Positions 37,045 through 45,523 of a stretch of 64,000 nt of DNA are shown piece by piece. The position numbers and the translations under genes are program-made. Origin of the DNA: Congregibacter sp045107095 (GTDB lineage: Bacteria > Pseudomonadota > Gammaproteobacteria > Pseudomonadales > Halieaceae); NCBI RefSeq assembly GCF_045107095.1, contig NZ_JBGCFU010000013.1, positions 116,355 through 180,354 of the forward strand, written 5' to 3'. The number at the start of each line of letters is the position of its first letter. Positions within the stretch are counted from its first letter, which is position 1. The notes under the pieces are model-generated. The model worked only from the letters and a program-made list of their open reading frames with translations, made no database searches and was not told the DNA's origin.

Positions 37045-37515
37045 CTAGTACAAGTAGTCTTTAGACTTGTACTCATCGTGACAGGCTTTGCAGGCACCGC
37101 CGGTGTCTTTAATGGCGCCACCGATAGCTCCGCGATCGCCAGTTTGAGCAGCGGCTAAAAGCCCCTCGGCGGCAGATTGGAGGGCGGCGTACTTCTCCAG
37201 GAAATCGTCGGTGTTCTCCCAGATTTCAGGCTTGGCTCGGGTTGTACCCTTGTCTGAGCCCGGGCCAAACGCGCGAGCTACGTCTACACTGGCGACAGCG
37301 GCAAAATCTTCGGCGAGCGCTAGCATTTTTGCATCGTCCCAAGGCATATCACCTTTGACCATCGCTGCCATGGGGCCAAAGTTCATGGCGATCAGTGTGA
37401 AGTAAGATTGGCGATAGGACTGCATAGCCTCTTCCTTCACCAAGTGAGATAGCGCCACGGGCGCTGCGCTAAGAGTGAGTACCGCTAAACCGGTCGCAAG
37501 CAACTTCTTCGACAT
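37045..37515 (-). CDS. Periplasmic cytochrome c'
   Basis: A 156-residue exported haem protein with a signal peptide (MSKKLLATGLAVLTLSAAPVAL) and a single C-terminal haem site CKACHDEYKSKDY at about residues 142-154. The four-helix layout, Q-S-Y-R motif region and C-terminal CxxCH are those of cytochrome c', which binds NO and is linked to nitrosative-stress protection. ATG 37515 has AGGAG upstream. It converges with the cytochrome b561-like gene. Confidence 0.92.
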   Translation of the reverse strand: MSKKLLATGLAVLTLSAAPVALSHLVKEEAMQSYRQSYFTLIAMNFGPMAAMVKGDMPWDDAKMLALAEDFAAVASVDVARAFGPGSDKGTTRAKPEIWENTDDFLEKYAALQSAAEGLLAAAQTGDRGAIGGAIKDTGGACKACHDEYKSKDYLY

Positions 37516-37631
37516 ACAACTTCTCCTGTTTGTTTTCTTGAGCACTATCAGTGATGAACACGCGTCCCGTTAATAGAACCCTAATCCGGCGGCTTCTGCA
37601 AGAGACTAAGTGTTTGCGTCAACTTTGTGTT

Positions 37632-38621
37632 TCAGCGGAACACGGCTTGATCGCCGAGCCCCTGGTCTTCTGTGCCCGCTAACTGTGCGCGATAACTGTC
37701 TTCCAGAGTGATAGTGCCGAACTCGGGGGTTGCGTCTGCGTCGTAGCTTTCTCTGGCCGCATCCCAGAGCAACATTGACTCCGTCGCATAGTAATGTCCA
37801 ATGCGTGCAAACTCTGCCTTGTCGGCAAACTTTTTTGACAAGCGAGCGGGCACGGCTAGTATCGCTGCGATCACCTTTAGTAACGTTGGACTGACTCCGC
37901 GAGTGCGCAGGGGTTGATCTGTGACACGCGCTAAAAGCTGCGCTTGTTCTAATGGCGTTATCGCCGGTCCCGGTCCACCAATAGCCTGTACCCCCTGTAG
38001 ATCGTGGGACTCCAGGCTCAAACGTATGAAGGTGGCGAGGTCTGACTCGGCGATCGGTTTGCACCGAGTGAGCGTGCCGTCTCCGAACATAAGAAAAGGC
38101 TTTCCCTCACTGACTCGCTTGAGCTGCCCGCTAAGGGATTTGAAAAAGGCAGTAGCGCGGACGCTCGTATAAGCTATTCCTGACGCGGCCAGTTCGTCTT
38201 CGAATTTCAGCTTGGCGAACTGAAACGCCAGTCGCGGTTTCTGTATGCATATGGCGGACAGGAGTGTGAAGTGTCTGACGTCATTGCCAAGAGCCCACTC
38301 AAGGAGTGCGTGATTGGCAAGGTAATCGACTTCATAGCTATCCTTTACGCCGCCGCTCCGACTGGCGATGCAAGACACGATGCTATCTATCGGGAAGGCC
38401 TGTAGAGCGTCATTTAGATTTGCTACGTCCTGCAGGCGTGTTGGGCAAAAGGTAAGGCTACCCTGCGTGCTGGAGCTTGCGAAGGCTTCCAATGCCTTCG
38501 CAGCAGCAGCTTGGTTATCCCGGACGGGGCAGATAACTGCGTAGTCATGTTGTAAAAGCTCTCGGGCTACCCGAGAGCCTATATAGCCGGTAGCGCCGGC
38601 AAGAAGAACTGTTTGCTTCAG
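37632..38621 (-). CDS. bciA: BciA-type divinyl chlorophyllide 8-vinyl reductase
   Basis: Extended short-chain-dehydrogenase-like protein of about 329 residues. A NAD(P)H-binding GATGYIG occurs at residues 9-15 when the first codon is CTG 38621. Motifs closely resembling the plant DVR / bacterial BciA family, as I know it, include SCIASRSGG, LLSAICIQKPRLAFQFAKLKFE, ATAFFKSLSGQ, MFGDGTLTRCKPI, IGGPGPAITPLEQ and the C-terminal GDQAVF. The enzyme reduces the 8-vinyl group of divinyl (proto)chlorophyllide in (bacterio)chlorophyll synthesis. No ATG, GTG or TTG exists between the upstream TAG (38625-38627) and residue 44, past the Rossmann motif, so a CTG start three bases after that stop is likely. 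No other photosynthesis gene is in the window. Confidence 0.82.
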   Translation of the reverse strand: MKQTVLLAGATGYIGSRVARELLQHDYAVICPVRDNQAAAAKALEAFASSSTQGSLTFCPTRLQDVANLNDALQAFPIDSIVSCIASRSGGVKDSYEVDYLANHALLEWALGNDVRHFTLLSAICIQKPRLAFQFAKLKFEDELAASGIAYTSVRATAFFKSLSGQLKRVSEGKPFLMFGDGTLTRCKPIAESDLATFIRLSLESHDLQGVQAIGGPGPAITPLEQAQLLARVTDQPLRTRGVSPTLLKVIAAILAVPARLSKKFADKAEFARIGHYYATESMLLWDAARESYDADATPEFGTITLEDSYRAQLAGTEDQGLGDQAVFR

Positions 38622-38624
38622 GCC

Positions 38625-39773
38625 CTAGCGCCCCAACATCGTGCGAGCTACGAGTTCACGCATGATCTCCGATGACCCGCCGTAAATGCGTTGGATGCGC
38701 GCATCGGTATAAAAGCGCGAGATGGGATATTCAACGGTGTAGCCGTAGCCGCCAAACAGCTGCAAGCAATCGTCAATGGTGCTGCACTGCATTTCACAGG
38801 AAGCGAGCTTAAGCATCGCGGCCTTGTCAGCGGTAAGCGCGCCCCCTGCGTATTCGTCAGCACACTGCTCGTAGAGCGCTCGGCTGAGCCCAATCTGGGT
38901 TTTCACATCGGCAAGCTTGAAGCGAGTGTTTTGAAACTCGCCGATGCTCTGCCCGAAGGCTTTTCGCTCTTTTACGTAATCGACGGTGATATCCAGAGCG
39001 CCCTCAGCGGAGCCGACCGCCTGTGCTGCGATACCGAGGCGCTCTCTCGGAAGCTCTTCCATCATGATTATAAAGCCCCGGTTTTCCTCCCCGAGGAGGG
39101 CGTTCGCCGGAAGTCGTACATCTTGGAAAAAAAGTTGTGCAGTATCCGAGGTGTGCTGGCCAATTTTTTCGATCTTACGGCTTTTCTCAAACCCAGGTAG
39201 CGTCGTATCTACCAAAAAGAGTGATGTGCCTTTTGCACCTTTACCGGGGTCGGTGATCGCAGCGACGACAACGATGTCTGCGTGAATACCGTTGGTGATA
39301 AAGATTTTTGAGCCATTGAGTATCCACTCGTCACCGTCCCGCACGGCATTCGTGCGGATACCTTGAACGTCAGAGCCAGCACCGGGCTCAGTCATGGCGA
39401 GCGCGCCAAAGGCTTCTCCGCTGACCATTTTCGGTAACCATTGCTGCTTTTGCTCGTCGGTGCCATGGCGGCTGATATAGGGCGCCACAATATTGGAGTG
39501 TATGCCGTAGCCCGTTGCGATTCCGCCAAATCCCATGCGAGAGAGTTCTTCAATGAGCATCAGCGTCACATGGGGTGCTGTACCTGCGCCGCCATAAGCT
39601 TCATCGACGTCGGGGCAGAGCAAGCCCGCTGCTCCCATGGTGTTCCAGAACTCGCGAGGTACCAGGTGGTCTTCTTCCCATGTTTCAAAGTGAGGCCCTA
39701 TCTCCTGCTCAAACGCGCGGCGCGCCATGTCGCGAAAGAGGGTCATCTCGTCACTGGCAATATCCATGTTCAT
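38625..39773 (-). CDS. Acyl-CoA dehydrogenase
   Basis: FAD-dependent enzyme of about 382 residues that introduces the 2,3 double bond into acyl-CoAs. Family signatures are ALAMTEPGAGSDVQGIRT, the flavin-binding GSKIFITNG region and the C-terminal QLFGGYGYTVEYPISRFYTDARIQRIYGG-type motif, with a Glu candidate base in IYGGSSEIM. ATG 39773 has GAGGA upstream. Chain-length preference cannot be told. Its TAG stop is three bases ahead of the probable CTG start of bciA, so the two are likely one transcript. Confidence 0.93.
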   Translation of the reverse strand: MNMDIASDEMTLFRDMARRAFEQEIGPHFETWEEDHLVPREFWNTMGAAGLLCPDVDEAYGGAGTAPHVTLMLIEELSRMGFGGIATGYGIHSNIVAPYISRHGTDEQKQQWLPKMVSGEAFGALAMTEPGAGSDVQGIRTNAVRDGDEWILNGSKIFITNGIHADIVVVAAITDPGKGAKGTSLFLVDTTLPGFEKSRKIEKIGQHTSDTAQLFFQDVRLPANALLGEENRGFIIMMEELPRERLGIAAQAVGSAEGALDITVDYVKERKAFGQSIGEFQNTRFKLADVKTQIGLSRALYEQCADEYAGGALTADKAAMLKLASCEMQCSTIDDCLQLFGGYGYTVEYPISRFYTDARIQRIYGGSSEIMRELVARTMLGR

Positions 39774-39998
39774 GGTATTTGTCCTCGAATAGGCTAAGCA
39801 ATTAGGGGCGCATATTGTGGGTGATACACCCGGTAGGTGCAAGGAAGCTCCGGTCTCAGGCTTGTGAGCTTTGCGGCGGACTCGTTACCGTCAGAGCCTT
39901 ACTCTGGATGATAAAAAACGGTGCTTTCCCTCAGCTTCTGCGGTGCTAAACTCCGGTCTCGGATTTTTCGATAACACCACAATAATGGAGCAAGTCCT

Positions 39999-41426
39999 AT
40001 GCGCGAGCATCTACAGTTTTATATTAATGGCGAGTGGGTTGACCCTGCGGTTGCCAAGCCTTTCGATGTTATCGACCCCGCTCACGAGACCGTTTGTGCG
40101 CGAATCTCTTTAGGTTCTGAGGCAGACGTAGATCGAGCCGTAGCGGCGGCAAAGGCGGCTTTTGAGACCTATGGCGTCAGCAGTCGTGAAGAGCGTATTG
40201 CCTTGCTCGAGCGCTGCATTGAGGTGTACCAGTCTCGCTACCAGGATATGGCAGAAGCCATTCGTACCGAGATGGGCGCCCCAAAGGGCTTGGCTGAGAC
40301 GGCTCAGGCCCACACCGGTCTTGGGCATCTGCAGCAGGCGCTGGATGTGCTTCGAGAGTACGAGTTCGAAGAAGACCTTGGGCAGCATCGTCTTGTCAAA
40401 GAGCCCATTGGCGTCTGTGGAATGATCACGCCCTGGAACTGGCCGGTAAATCAGATCGCTTGCAAGGTCGCTCCCGCATTGGCAGTGGGCTGTACGATTG
40501 TTCTGAAGCCCAGTGAAGTGTCTCCTTTGTCCGCTCAGATTTGGGCCGAGATCATGCATGAGGCCGGAGTTCCTGCCGGTGTCTTCAACATGGTAAATGG
40601 TGATGGGCCGACTGTAGGTGCGGCTTTGTCCAAGCATCCTGATGTCGACATGATGTCCTTCACTGGTTCGACGCGAGCTGGTACACAAGTCGCGATGAAT
40701 GCTGCGCCGACGGTTAAGCGGGTCACGCAGGAGTTGGGTGGTAAGTCGCCGAACATCATCCTTGATGATGCGGACTTTGATGCAGCGGTCTCTCGCGGTG
40801 TCATGAGCATGTTTATGAACAGTGGCCAGTCCTGCAACGCTCCATCGCGAATGTTTGTTCCTGCAGCCCGATTGGCCGAGGTCGAAGCGATAGCGGCCAA
40901 CGTCGCTGCCAGCGTTGTGGTTGGCGACCCCGCGAACGAGGCGACACAGATCGGTCCGGTCGTGTCAGAGGTTCAGTTCAACAAGATCCAGGGACTTATT
41001 CAGGCGGGTATCGATGAGGGGGCTACCCTCGTTGCGGGAGGCACGGGCCGACCTGATGGCTTGGATGCGGGCTACTACGTTAAGCCTACGATCTTCTCAG
41101 GCGTGACGAACACCATGACCATTGCGCGGGAAGAGATTTTTGGTCCGGTGCTGGCAATACTCCCCTATGAGAGTGAGGACGAGGCGATCGCCATGGCGAA
41201 CGATACGCCCTACGGTCTTGCGGGTTATGTGCAGAGTGGTGATATAGAGCACGCGCGGCGAGTGGGGCGACGTATTCGTGCCGGCAACATCCACATCAAC
41301 GGTGCTTCCGGTGGCTACGAGGTGCCTTTTGGTGGCTTTAAGCAATCTGGAAACGGCCGCGAATGGGGCGAGCACGGTTTCACGGACTATCTGGAGATCA
41401 AGGCTATGGAGGGCTTTGCAGCCTAA
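39999..41426 (+). CDS. NAD(P)-dependent aldehyde dehydrogenase
   Basis: A 475-residue ALDH-superfamily enzyme. The cofactor motif FTGSTRAGTQVA, the general-base Glu in TQELGGKSPN and the catalytic Cys in MNSGQSCNAPS are intact. Substrate cannot be assigned. Its TAA stop overlaps the glpK ATG (TAATG), suggesting coupled translation and perhaps a shared pathway with glycerol kinase. Confidence 0.92.
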   Translation: MREHLQFYINGEWVDPAVAKPFDVIDPAHETVCARISLGSEADVDRAVAAAKAAFETYGVSSREERIALLERCIEVYQSRYQDMAEAIRTEMGAPKGLAETAQAHTGLGHLQQALDVLREYEFEEDLGQHRLVKEPIGVCGMITPWNWPVNQIACKVAPALAVGCTIVLKPSEVSPLSAQIWAEIMHEAGVPAGVFNMVNGDGPTVGAALSKHPDVDMMSFTGSTRAGTQVAMNAAPTVKRVTQELGGKSPNIILDDADFDAAVSRGVMSMFMNSGQSCNAPSRMFVPAARLAEVEAIAANVAASVVVGDPANEATQIGPVVSEVQFNKIQGLIQAGIDEGATLVAGGTGRPDGLDAGYYVKPTIFSGVTNTMTIAREEIFGPVLAILPYESEDEAIAMANDTPYGLAGYVQSGDIEHARRVGRRIRAGNIHINGASGGYEVPFGGFKQSGNGREWGEHGFTDYLEIKAMEGFAA

Positions 41427-42931
41427 TGCCTGACTTCATTCTTGCGATCGATCAGGGCACGACGGGCAGTACCGTCGCCCTGGTTGATTCGCAGGGGCAG
41501 CTCTGCGCCAGCGTAAACATCGAGTTTCCGCAGGTGTTCCCAAAACCCGGGTGGGTAGAGCATGACCCGGAGGCTATCTGGTCTTCAGTAGAAAAAGCGC
41601 TTTCGCGGCTTCTTCGTAAAAAGCTGTGCAAGCCCTCGGATATTGTCGCTGTTGGCATCACCAACCAGCGTGAAACCTCAGTACTCTGGGATCGACGGAG
41701 CGGTGACGCGCTGCACAACGCGATTGTTTGGCAGTGCAGACGGACTAGTGACTTTTGTGACGCCCTGCGCGATGCCGGTCATGAAGATACCGTAAGAAAG
41801 CGCAGCGGTTTGGTCTTGGACCCCTATTTCAGCGCCAGTAAGTTTCGTTGGCTTTTGCGCGAAGTACCTGCTGCAAAGCGTGCATTAAAAGCTGGCGCTC
41901 TAGCTGCGGGGACCATTGATAGTTTTCTGCTATGGCGACTGACAGGGGGGGAGGAACACGCGACGGATGTGAGCAATGCAGCACGTACTTCCTTGATGAA
42001 TTTGAAGACCCTGCAGTGGGATGAGGAGCTTAGCCGGCTCTTTGAAGTTCCCACAAGCATGCTTCCCGAAATACGTCCAAGCAGTGGAATTTTTGGGCAC
42101 ACGCGGGGAGTGCGGGGTCTTCCTGACGGCATCCCCATCACCGGCATAGCGGGGGACCAGCAGGCAGCGCTCTTTGGTCAGGCGTGTTTTACGGCTGGGG
42201 ATGCTAAATGTACCTTCGGGACCGGTTCGTTCATTGTGATGAACACAGGGGATGAGCGGGTGGTTTCAAAGTCCGGTTTGCTAACGACCGTTGCCTGGCA
42301 GCTAGACAATAAGGACCCCGTGTACGCCTTGGAAGGGGGCGCTTTCGTGTGTGGGGCTGCAGTGCAGTGGCTGCGCGACGGACTGGGATTGATAAGGCGG
42401 GCCTCTGATGTGGAGGCTCTTGCATCCAGCGTACCTGATCACGGCGGTGTGGAGTTTGTTCCAGCACTCACGGGCCTGGGAGCGCCCCATTGGGCGGCTG
42501 ACGCACGAGGCTTGATTACCGGCTTAACCCGCGGAAGTACGCGGGGCCACATAGCTCGCGCAACTTTGGATGCGATGGCACTTCAAAATGTCGATATCCT
42601 GAAATGTATGGAAGCGGATCTCGGTAAGCGGATGCGGCCGCTGCGCGTTGATGGAGGTGCTGCGGCTAATGATCTGCTTATGCAGTCTCAGGCTGACTAC
42701 CTCGGCAGAAAGCTGGTGCGTCCTCGAATAACTGAGACCACCGTGGCCGGCGCGAGCTATCTTGCCGGATTGGGTGTCGGTCTTTGGCGCAACAGTGCAG
42801 AAATAAAGCGTATATGGCAGCCTGAGAGTGAGTTTGCCGTTAGCGTAACGGCAGCGAGTCGGCGCAGACGGATGGAAAGTTGGCAGGCCGCGGTCCGCCA
42901 GACGCTTCAAAGTCAGACACTTCGAAGATAG
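41426..42931 (+). CDS. glpK: Glycerol kinase
   Basis: FGGY-family kinase that makes glycerol 3-phosphate, 501 residues. N-terminal ILAIDQGTTGSTVALV, the ITNQRETSVLWDR segment and the FGGY signature (FVPALTGLGAPHWAADARG and LRVDGGAAANDLLMQSQAD) are present. No glpF, glpD or glpR is adjacent; its partner here is the upstream aldehyde dehydrogenase. Confidence 0.93.
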   Translation: MPDFILAIDQGTTGSTVALVDSQGQLCASVNIEFPQVFPKPGWVEHDPEAIWSSVEKALSRLLRKKLCKPSDIVAVGITNQRETSVLWDRRSGDALHNAIVWQCRRTSDFCDALRDAGHEDTVRKRSGLVLDPYFSASKFRWLLREVPAAKRALKAGALAAGTIDSFLLWRLTGGEEHATDVSNAARTSLMNLKTLQWDEELSRLFEVPTSMLPEIRPSSGIFGHTRGVRGLPDGIPITGIAGDQQAALFGQACFTAGDAKCTFGTGSFIVMNTGDERVVSKSGLLTTVAWQLDNKDPVYALEGGAFVCGAAVQWLRDGLGLIRRASDVEALASSVPDHGGVEFVPALTGLGAPHWAADARGLITGLTRGSTRGHIARATLDAMALQNVDILKCMEADLGKRMRPLRVDGGAAANDLLMQSQADYLGRKLVRPRITETTVAGASYLAGLGVGLWRNSAEIKRIWQPESEFAVSVTAASRRRRMESWQAAVRQTLQSQTLRR

Positions 42932-42970
42932 ACGAGTTCTTTCATTAAACAATAGACGAGTGAGCATAGA

Positions 42971-43924
42971 TTGAGCGATTTTAACCAGCCCCTGTCAGGG
43001 AATGAGATGCCGCGTTTTGGCGGTATCGCCAGCATGTTCAGGCTTCCCGTACAGCTGAGCGCGCAAGGTCTCGACATTGCAATACTGGGCGTTCCTCTGG
43101 ACTGCGGCACCAGCAATCGAGCGGGATCGCGCTATGGACCCCGTCAGATACGTGCGGAGTCGGTATTGGTCCGGCCTTACGGTATGGCGACAAAAGCTGC
43201 GCCTTTCGATTCTTTTCAGGTGGCGGATACCGGGGACGTCGCGCTCAATACTTACAACCTGGAGAAATCCATAGGGATCATCGAAAGCCACTTCGACGAG
43301 GTGCTTGCGAGCGGAGCAAAAACTCTGGCAATGGGTGGCGACCATACGATTACGCTGCCGATTCTAAGAGCGCAGGCAAAGGTACATGGGCCGCTAGCGG
43401 TGATTCATGTTGATGCTCATGCTGACATGAATGATCACATGTTCGGTGAATCCATCACTCATGGGACTATTTTCCGCCGTGCCATTGAAGAGGGGCTCAT
43501 TGATCCCAAGAAAATGGTGCAGATTGGTCTTCGTGCCACAGGCTATGCCGCGGATGACTTCGATTGGGCGCGACAAAGGGGCGTAAGAGTGGTGCCGGCA
43601 GAAGAGTGCTGGTATCAGTCTCTCGAGCCGCTTATGCAGGAAGTTCGGGAGCAGATTGGCGCTGAGCATCCCGTGTACCTGAGTTTTGATATCGACGGTC
43701 TTGACCCTTCCGTGGCCCCTGGCACAGGCACGCCAGAGCCCGCGGGCTTGATGACATCTCAGGGCTTGGAAGTGATTCGCGGCGTGTTTGGTACAAACCT
43801 TGTGGGCGCTGATCTGGTCGAGGTGTCTCCACCCTATGACACGACCGGGAACACGGCATTGCTCGCAGCAAACCTGATGTTTGAAATGCTCTGTAGCTTT
43901 CCTGGTTGTGAGCGGCGGGACTAG
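42971..43924 (+). CDS. Ureohydrolase, guanidinobutyrase/agmatinase type
   Basis: Binuclear Mn enzyme of the arginase/agmatinase family, 317 residues. Metal motifs are GGDHTIT, DAHADMND and SFDIDGLDPS. The N-terminal NEMPRFGGIASMFRLP and the ESVLVRPY and HMFGE segments resemble Pseudomonas guanidinobutyrase GbuA more than E. coli SpeB, as I recall that protein. Guanidinobutyrase gives 4-aminobutyrate plus urea, which fits the convergent succinate-semialdehyde dehydrogenase. Agmatinase remains possible. Start is TTG. Confidence 0.85.
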   Translation: MSDFNQPLSGNEMPRFGGIASMFRLPVQLSAQGLDIAILGVPLDCGTSNRAGSRYGPRQIRAESVLVRPYGMATKAAPFDSFQVADTGDVALNTYNLEKSIGIIESHFDEVLASGAKTLAMGGDHTITLPILRAQAKVHGPLAVIHVDAHADMNDHMFGESITHGTIFRRAIEEGLIDPKKMVQIGLRATGYAADDFDWARQRGVRVVPAEECWYQSLEPLMQEVREQIGAEHPVYLSFDIDGLDPSVAPGTGTPEPAGLMTSQGLEVIRGVFGTNLVGADLVEVSPPYDTTGNTALLAANLMFEMLCSFPGCERRD

Positions 43925-43972
43925 ACCCCGCCTCGGTTTCTCGTGGTTTTGGCTTAAAGCTCGAGCCGTGAC

Positions 43973-45430
43973 TTACAAGCCGCCCATGAGCATGTATTTA
44001 ATCTCCAGGTAGTCATCCATACCATAGCGCGACCCTTCGCGGCCTGAACCTGACTCTTTGACCCCGCCGAAGGGCGCCATCTCGTTGGAGATAATGCCTT
44101 CGTTGATACCCACGATGCCGTATTCCAGCGCTTCGCCGACACGCCAGACGCGACCGATATCCCGGGTATAAAAATACGACGCCAAGCCGAACTCAGTATC
44201 GTTCGCCATTGCGATCACTTCTTCTTCAGTTTCGAAACGAACTATTGGTGCGACAGGACCGAAGATCTCGTTTCGAAACACCGCCATGGTGCTATCAACT
44301 TCCGTAAGCACGGTGGGCTGGTAGAAGCTCCCACCCAGTGGGTGAAGCCCGCCACCGATGGCAAGTTTTGCTCCGCTGGCGATGGATGTTTGTACTAGTT
44401 CGTCAACATCGACTGCAGCCTTGGCGTTGACCAGAGGGCCTAAAACAACGCCGTCCTGCATGCCATCGCCTACAGACAGCTCGGCCACTTTTGCCACGAG
44501 TTTTTCTACAAAGCTGTCGTAGATAGCACTTTGTACAAAAATTCGATTTGAGCAGACACAGGTCTGCCCTGCATTGCGGTACTTGGAAATCATGGCGCCG
44601 GCGACAGCGGCATCAATGTCAGCGTCATCAAAAACAATGAATGGTGCATTGCCCCCGAGTTCCATAGAGGTTTTCTTCATGGTGTCGGCGCACTGCGCCT
44701 CAAGAACTTTTCCAATCGGGGTAGAGCCTGTGAAGGTGAGTTTTCTCACCAAGGGGTTGGCGGTAAGCTCTCCTCCGATGTCCCGCGCTGAGCCTGCGAC
44801 TACGTTGAGCACACCAGCGGGTATGCCAGCACGCTCTGCCAGTTCTGCAAGTGCTAACGCGCTCAAAGGAGTTTCACTCGCAGGTTTGATAACAATGGTA
44901 CAACCTGCTGCCAGGGCGGGAGCCGCTTTCCGGGTAATCATGGCTATGGGGAAGTTCCACGGTGTGATCGCAGCCACAACCCCCACGGGTTGCTTGATGC
45001 AGACAATTCGCTTGTCTTCGCCGGGTCCGGGGATAACGTCCCCGTATACGCGCTTAGCTTCCTCTCCAAACCACTCCACGTAGGATGCTCCGTAGGCGAC
45101 TTCTCCGCGTGACTCCGCTAGAGGTTTGCCCTGCTCGGCAGTCATGAGGGTGGCGAGATCTTCCTGATGCTCCATGATGAGGTCAAACCAGCGGCGAAGA
45201 ATCTGTGCCCGACTCTTTGCCGCAAGGCGCTTCCAGTCGTCCATGGCCGCTTCGGCGGCTTCGATAGCGCGCCGCGTTTCACTGACGCCCACGCTCGCTA
45301 TGCTGGTGATTTCTTCACCGTTTGCGGGATTCAAAATGGCCAGTGTTTTTCCGTCGTCTGCTGCAAGCCACTCGCCGTTGATGTAGGCACCATTACGCAG
45401 CAGAGACATGTCCGTGAGCGGAAGTGTCAT
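43973..45430 (-). CDS. gabD: Succinate-semialdehyde dehydrogenase
   Basis: A 485-residue ALDH that oxidises succinate semialdehyde to succinate, the last step of GABA breakdown. Motifs are FTGSTPIGKVL, MELGGNAPFIVFDDADID and GQTCVCSN with the catalytic Cys and its neighbouring Cys, a pattern of GabD. ATG 45430 follows AAGGAG. It converges with the guanidinobutyrase-type gene; no GABA transaminase is in the window. Confidence 0.9.
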   Translation of the reverse strand: MTLPLTDMSLLRNGAYINGEWLAADDGKTLAILNPANGEEITSIASVGVSETRRAIEAAEAAMDDWKRLAAKSRAQILRRWFDLIMEHQEDLATLMTAEQGKPLAESRGEVAYGASYVEWFGEEAKRVYGDVIPGPGEDKRIVCIKQPVGVVAAITPWNFPIAMITRKAAPALAAGCTIVIKPASETPLSALALAELAERAGIPAGVLNVVAGSARDIGGELTANPLVRKLTFTGSTPIGKVLEAQCADTMKKTSMELGGNAPFIVFDDADIDAAVAGAMISKYRNAGQTCVCSNRIFVQSAIYDSFVEKLVAKVAELSVGDGMQDGVVLGPLVNAKAAVDVDELVQTSIASGAKLAIGGGLHPLGGSFYQPTVLTEVDSTMAVFRNEIFGPVAPIVRFETEEEVIAMANDTEFGLASYFYTRDIGRVWRVGEALEYGIVGINEGIISNEMAPFGGVKESGSGREGSRYGMDDYLEIKYMLMGGL

Positions 45431-45523
45431 GACTTAACTCCTTGGGATTACGCTGTTCAGGTCGCGTACGTTACAAGGAGACAAGCCAAGAAGAAATGCC
45501 TAAACAGGCTTATTTGATAATCT

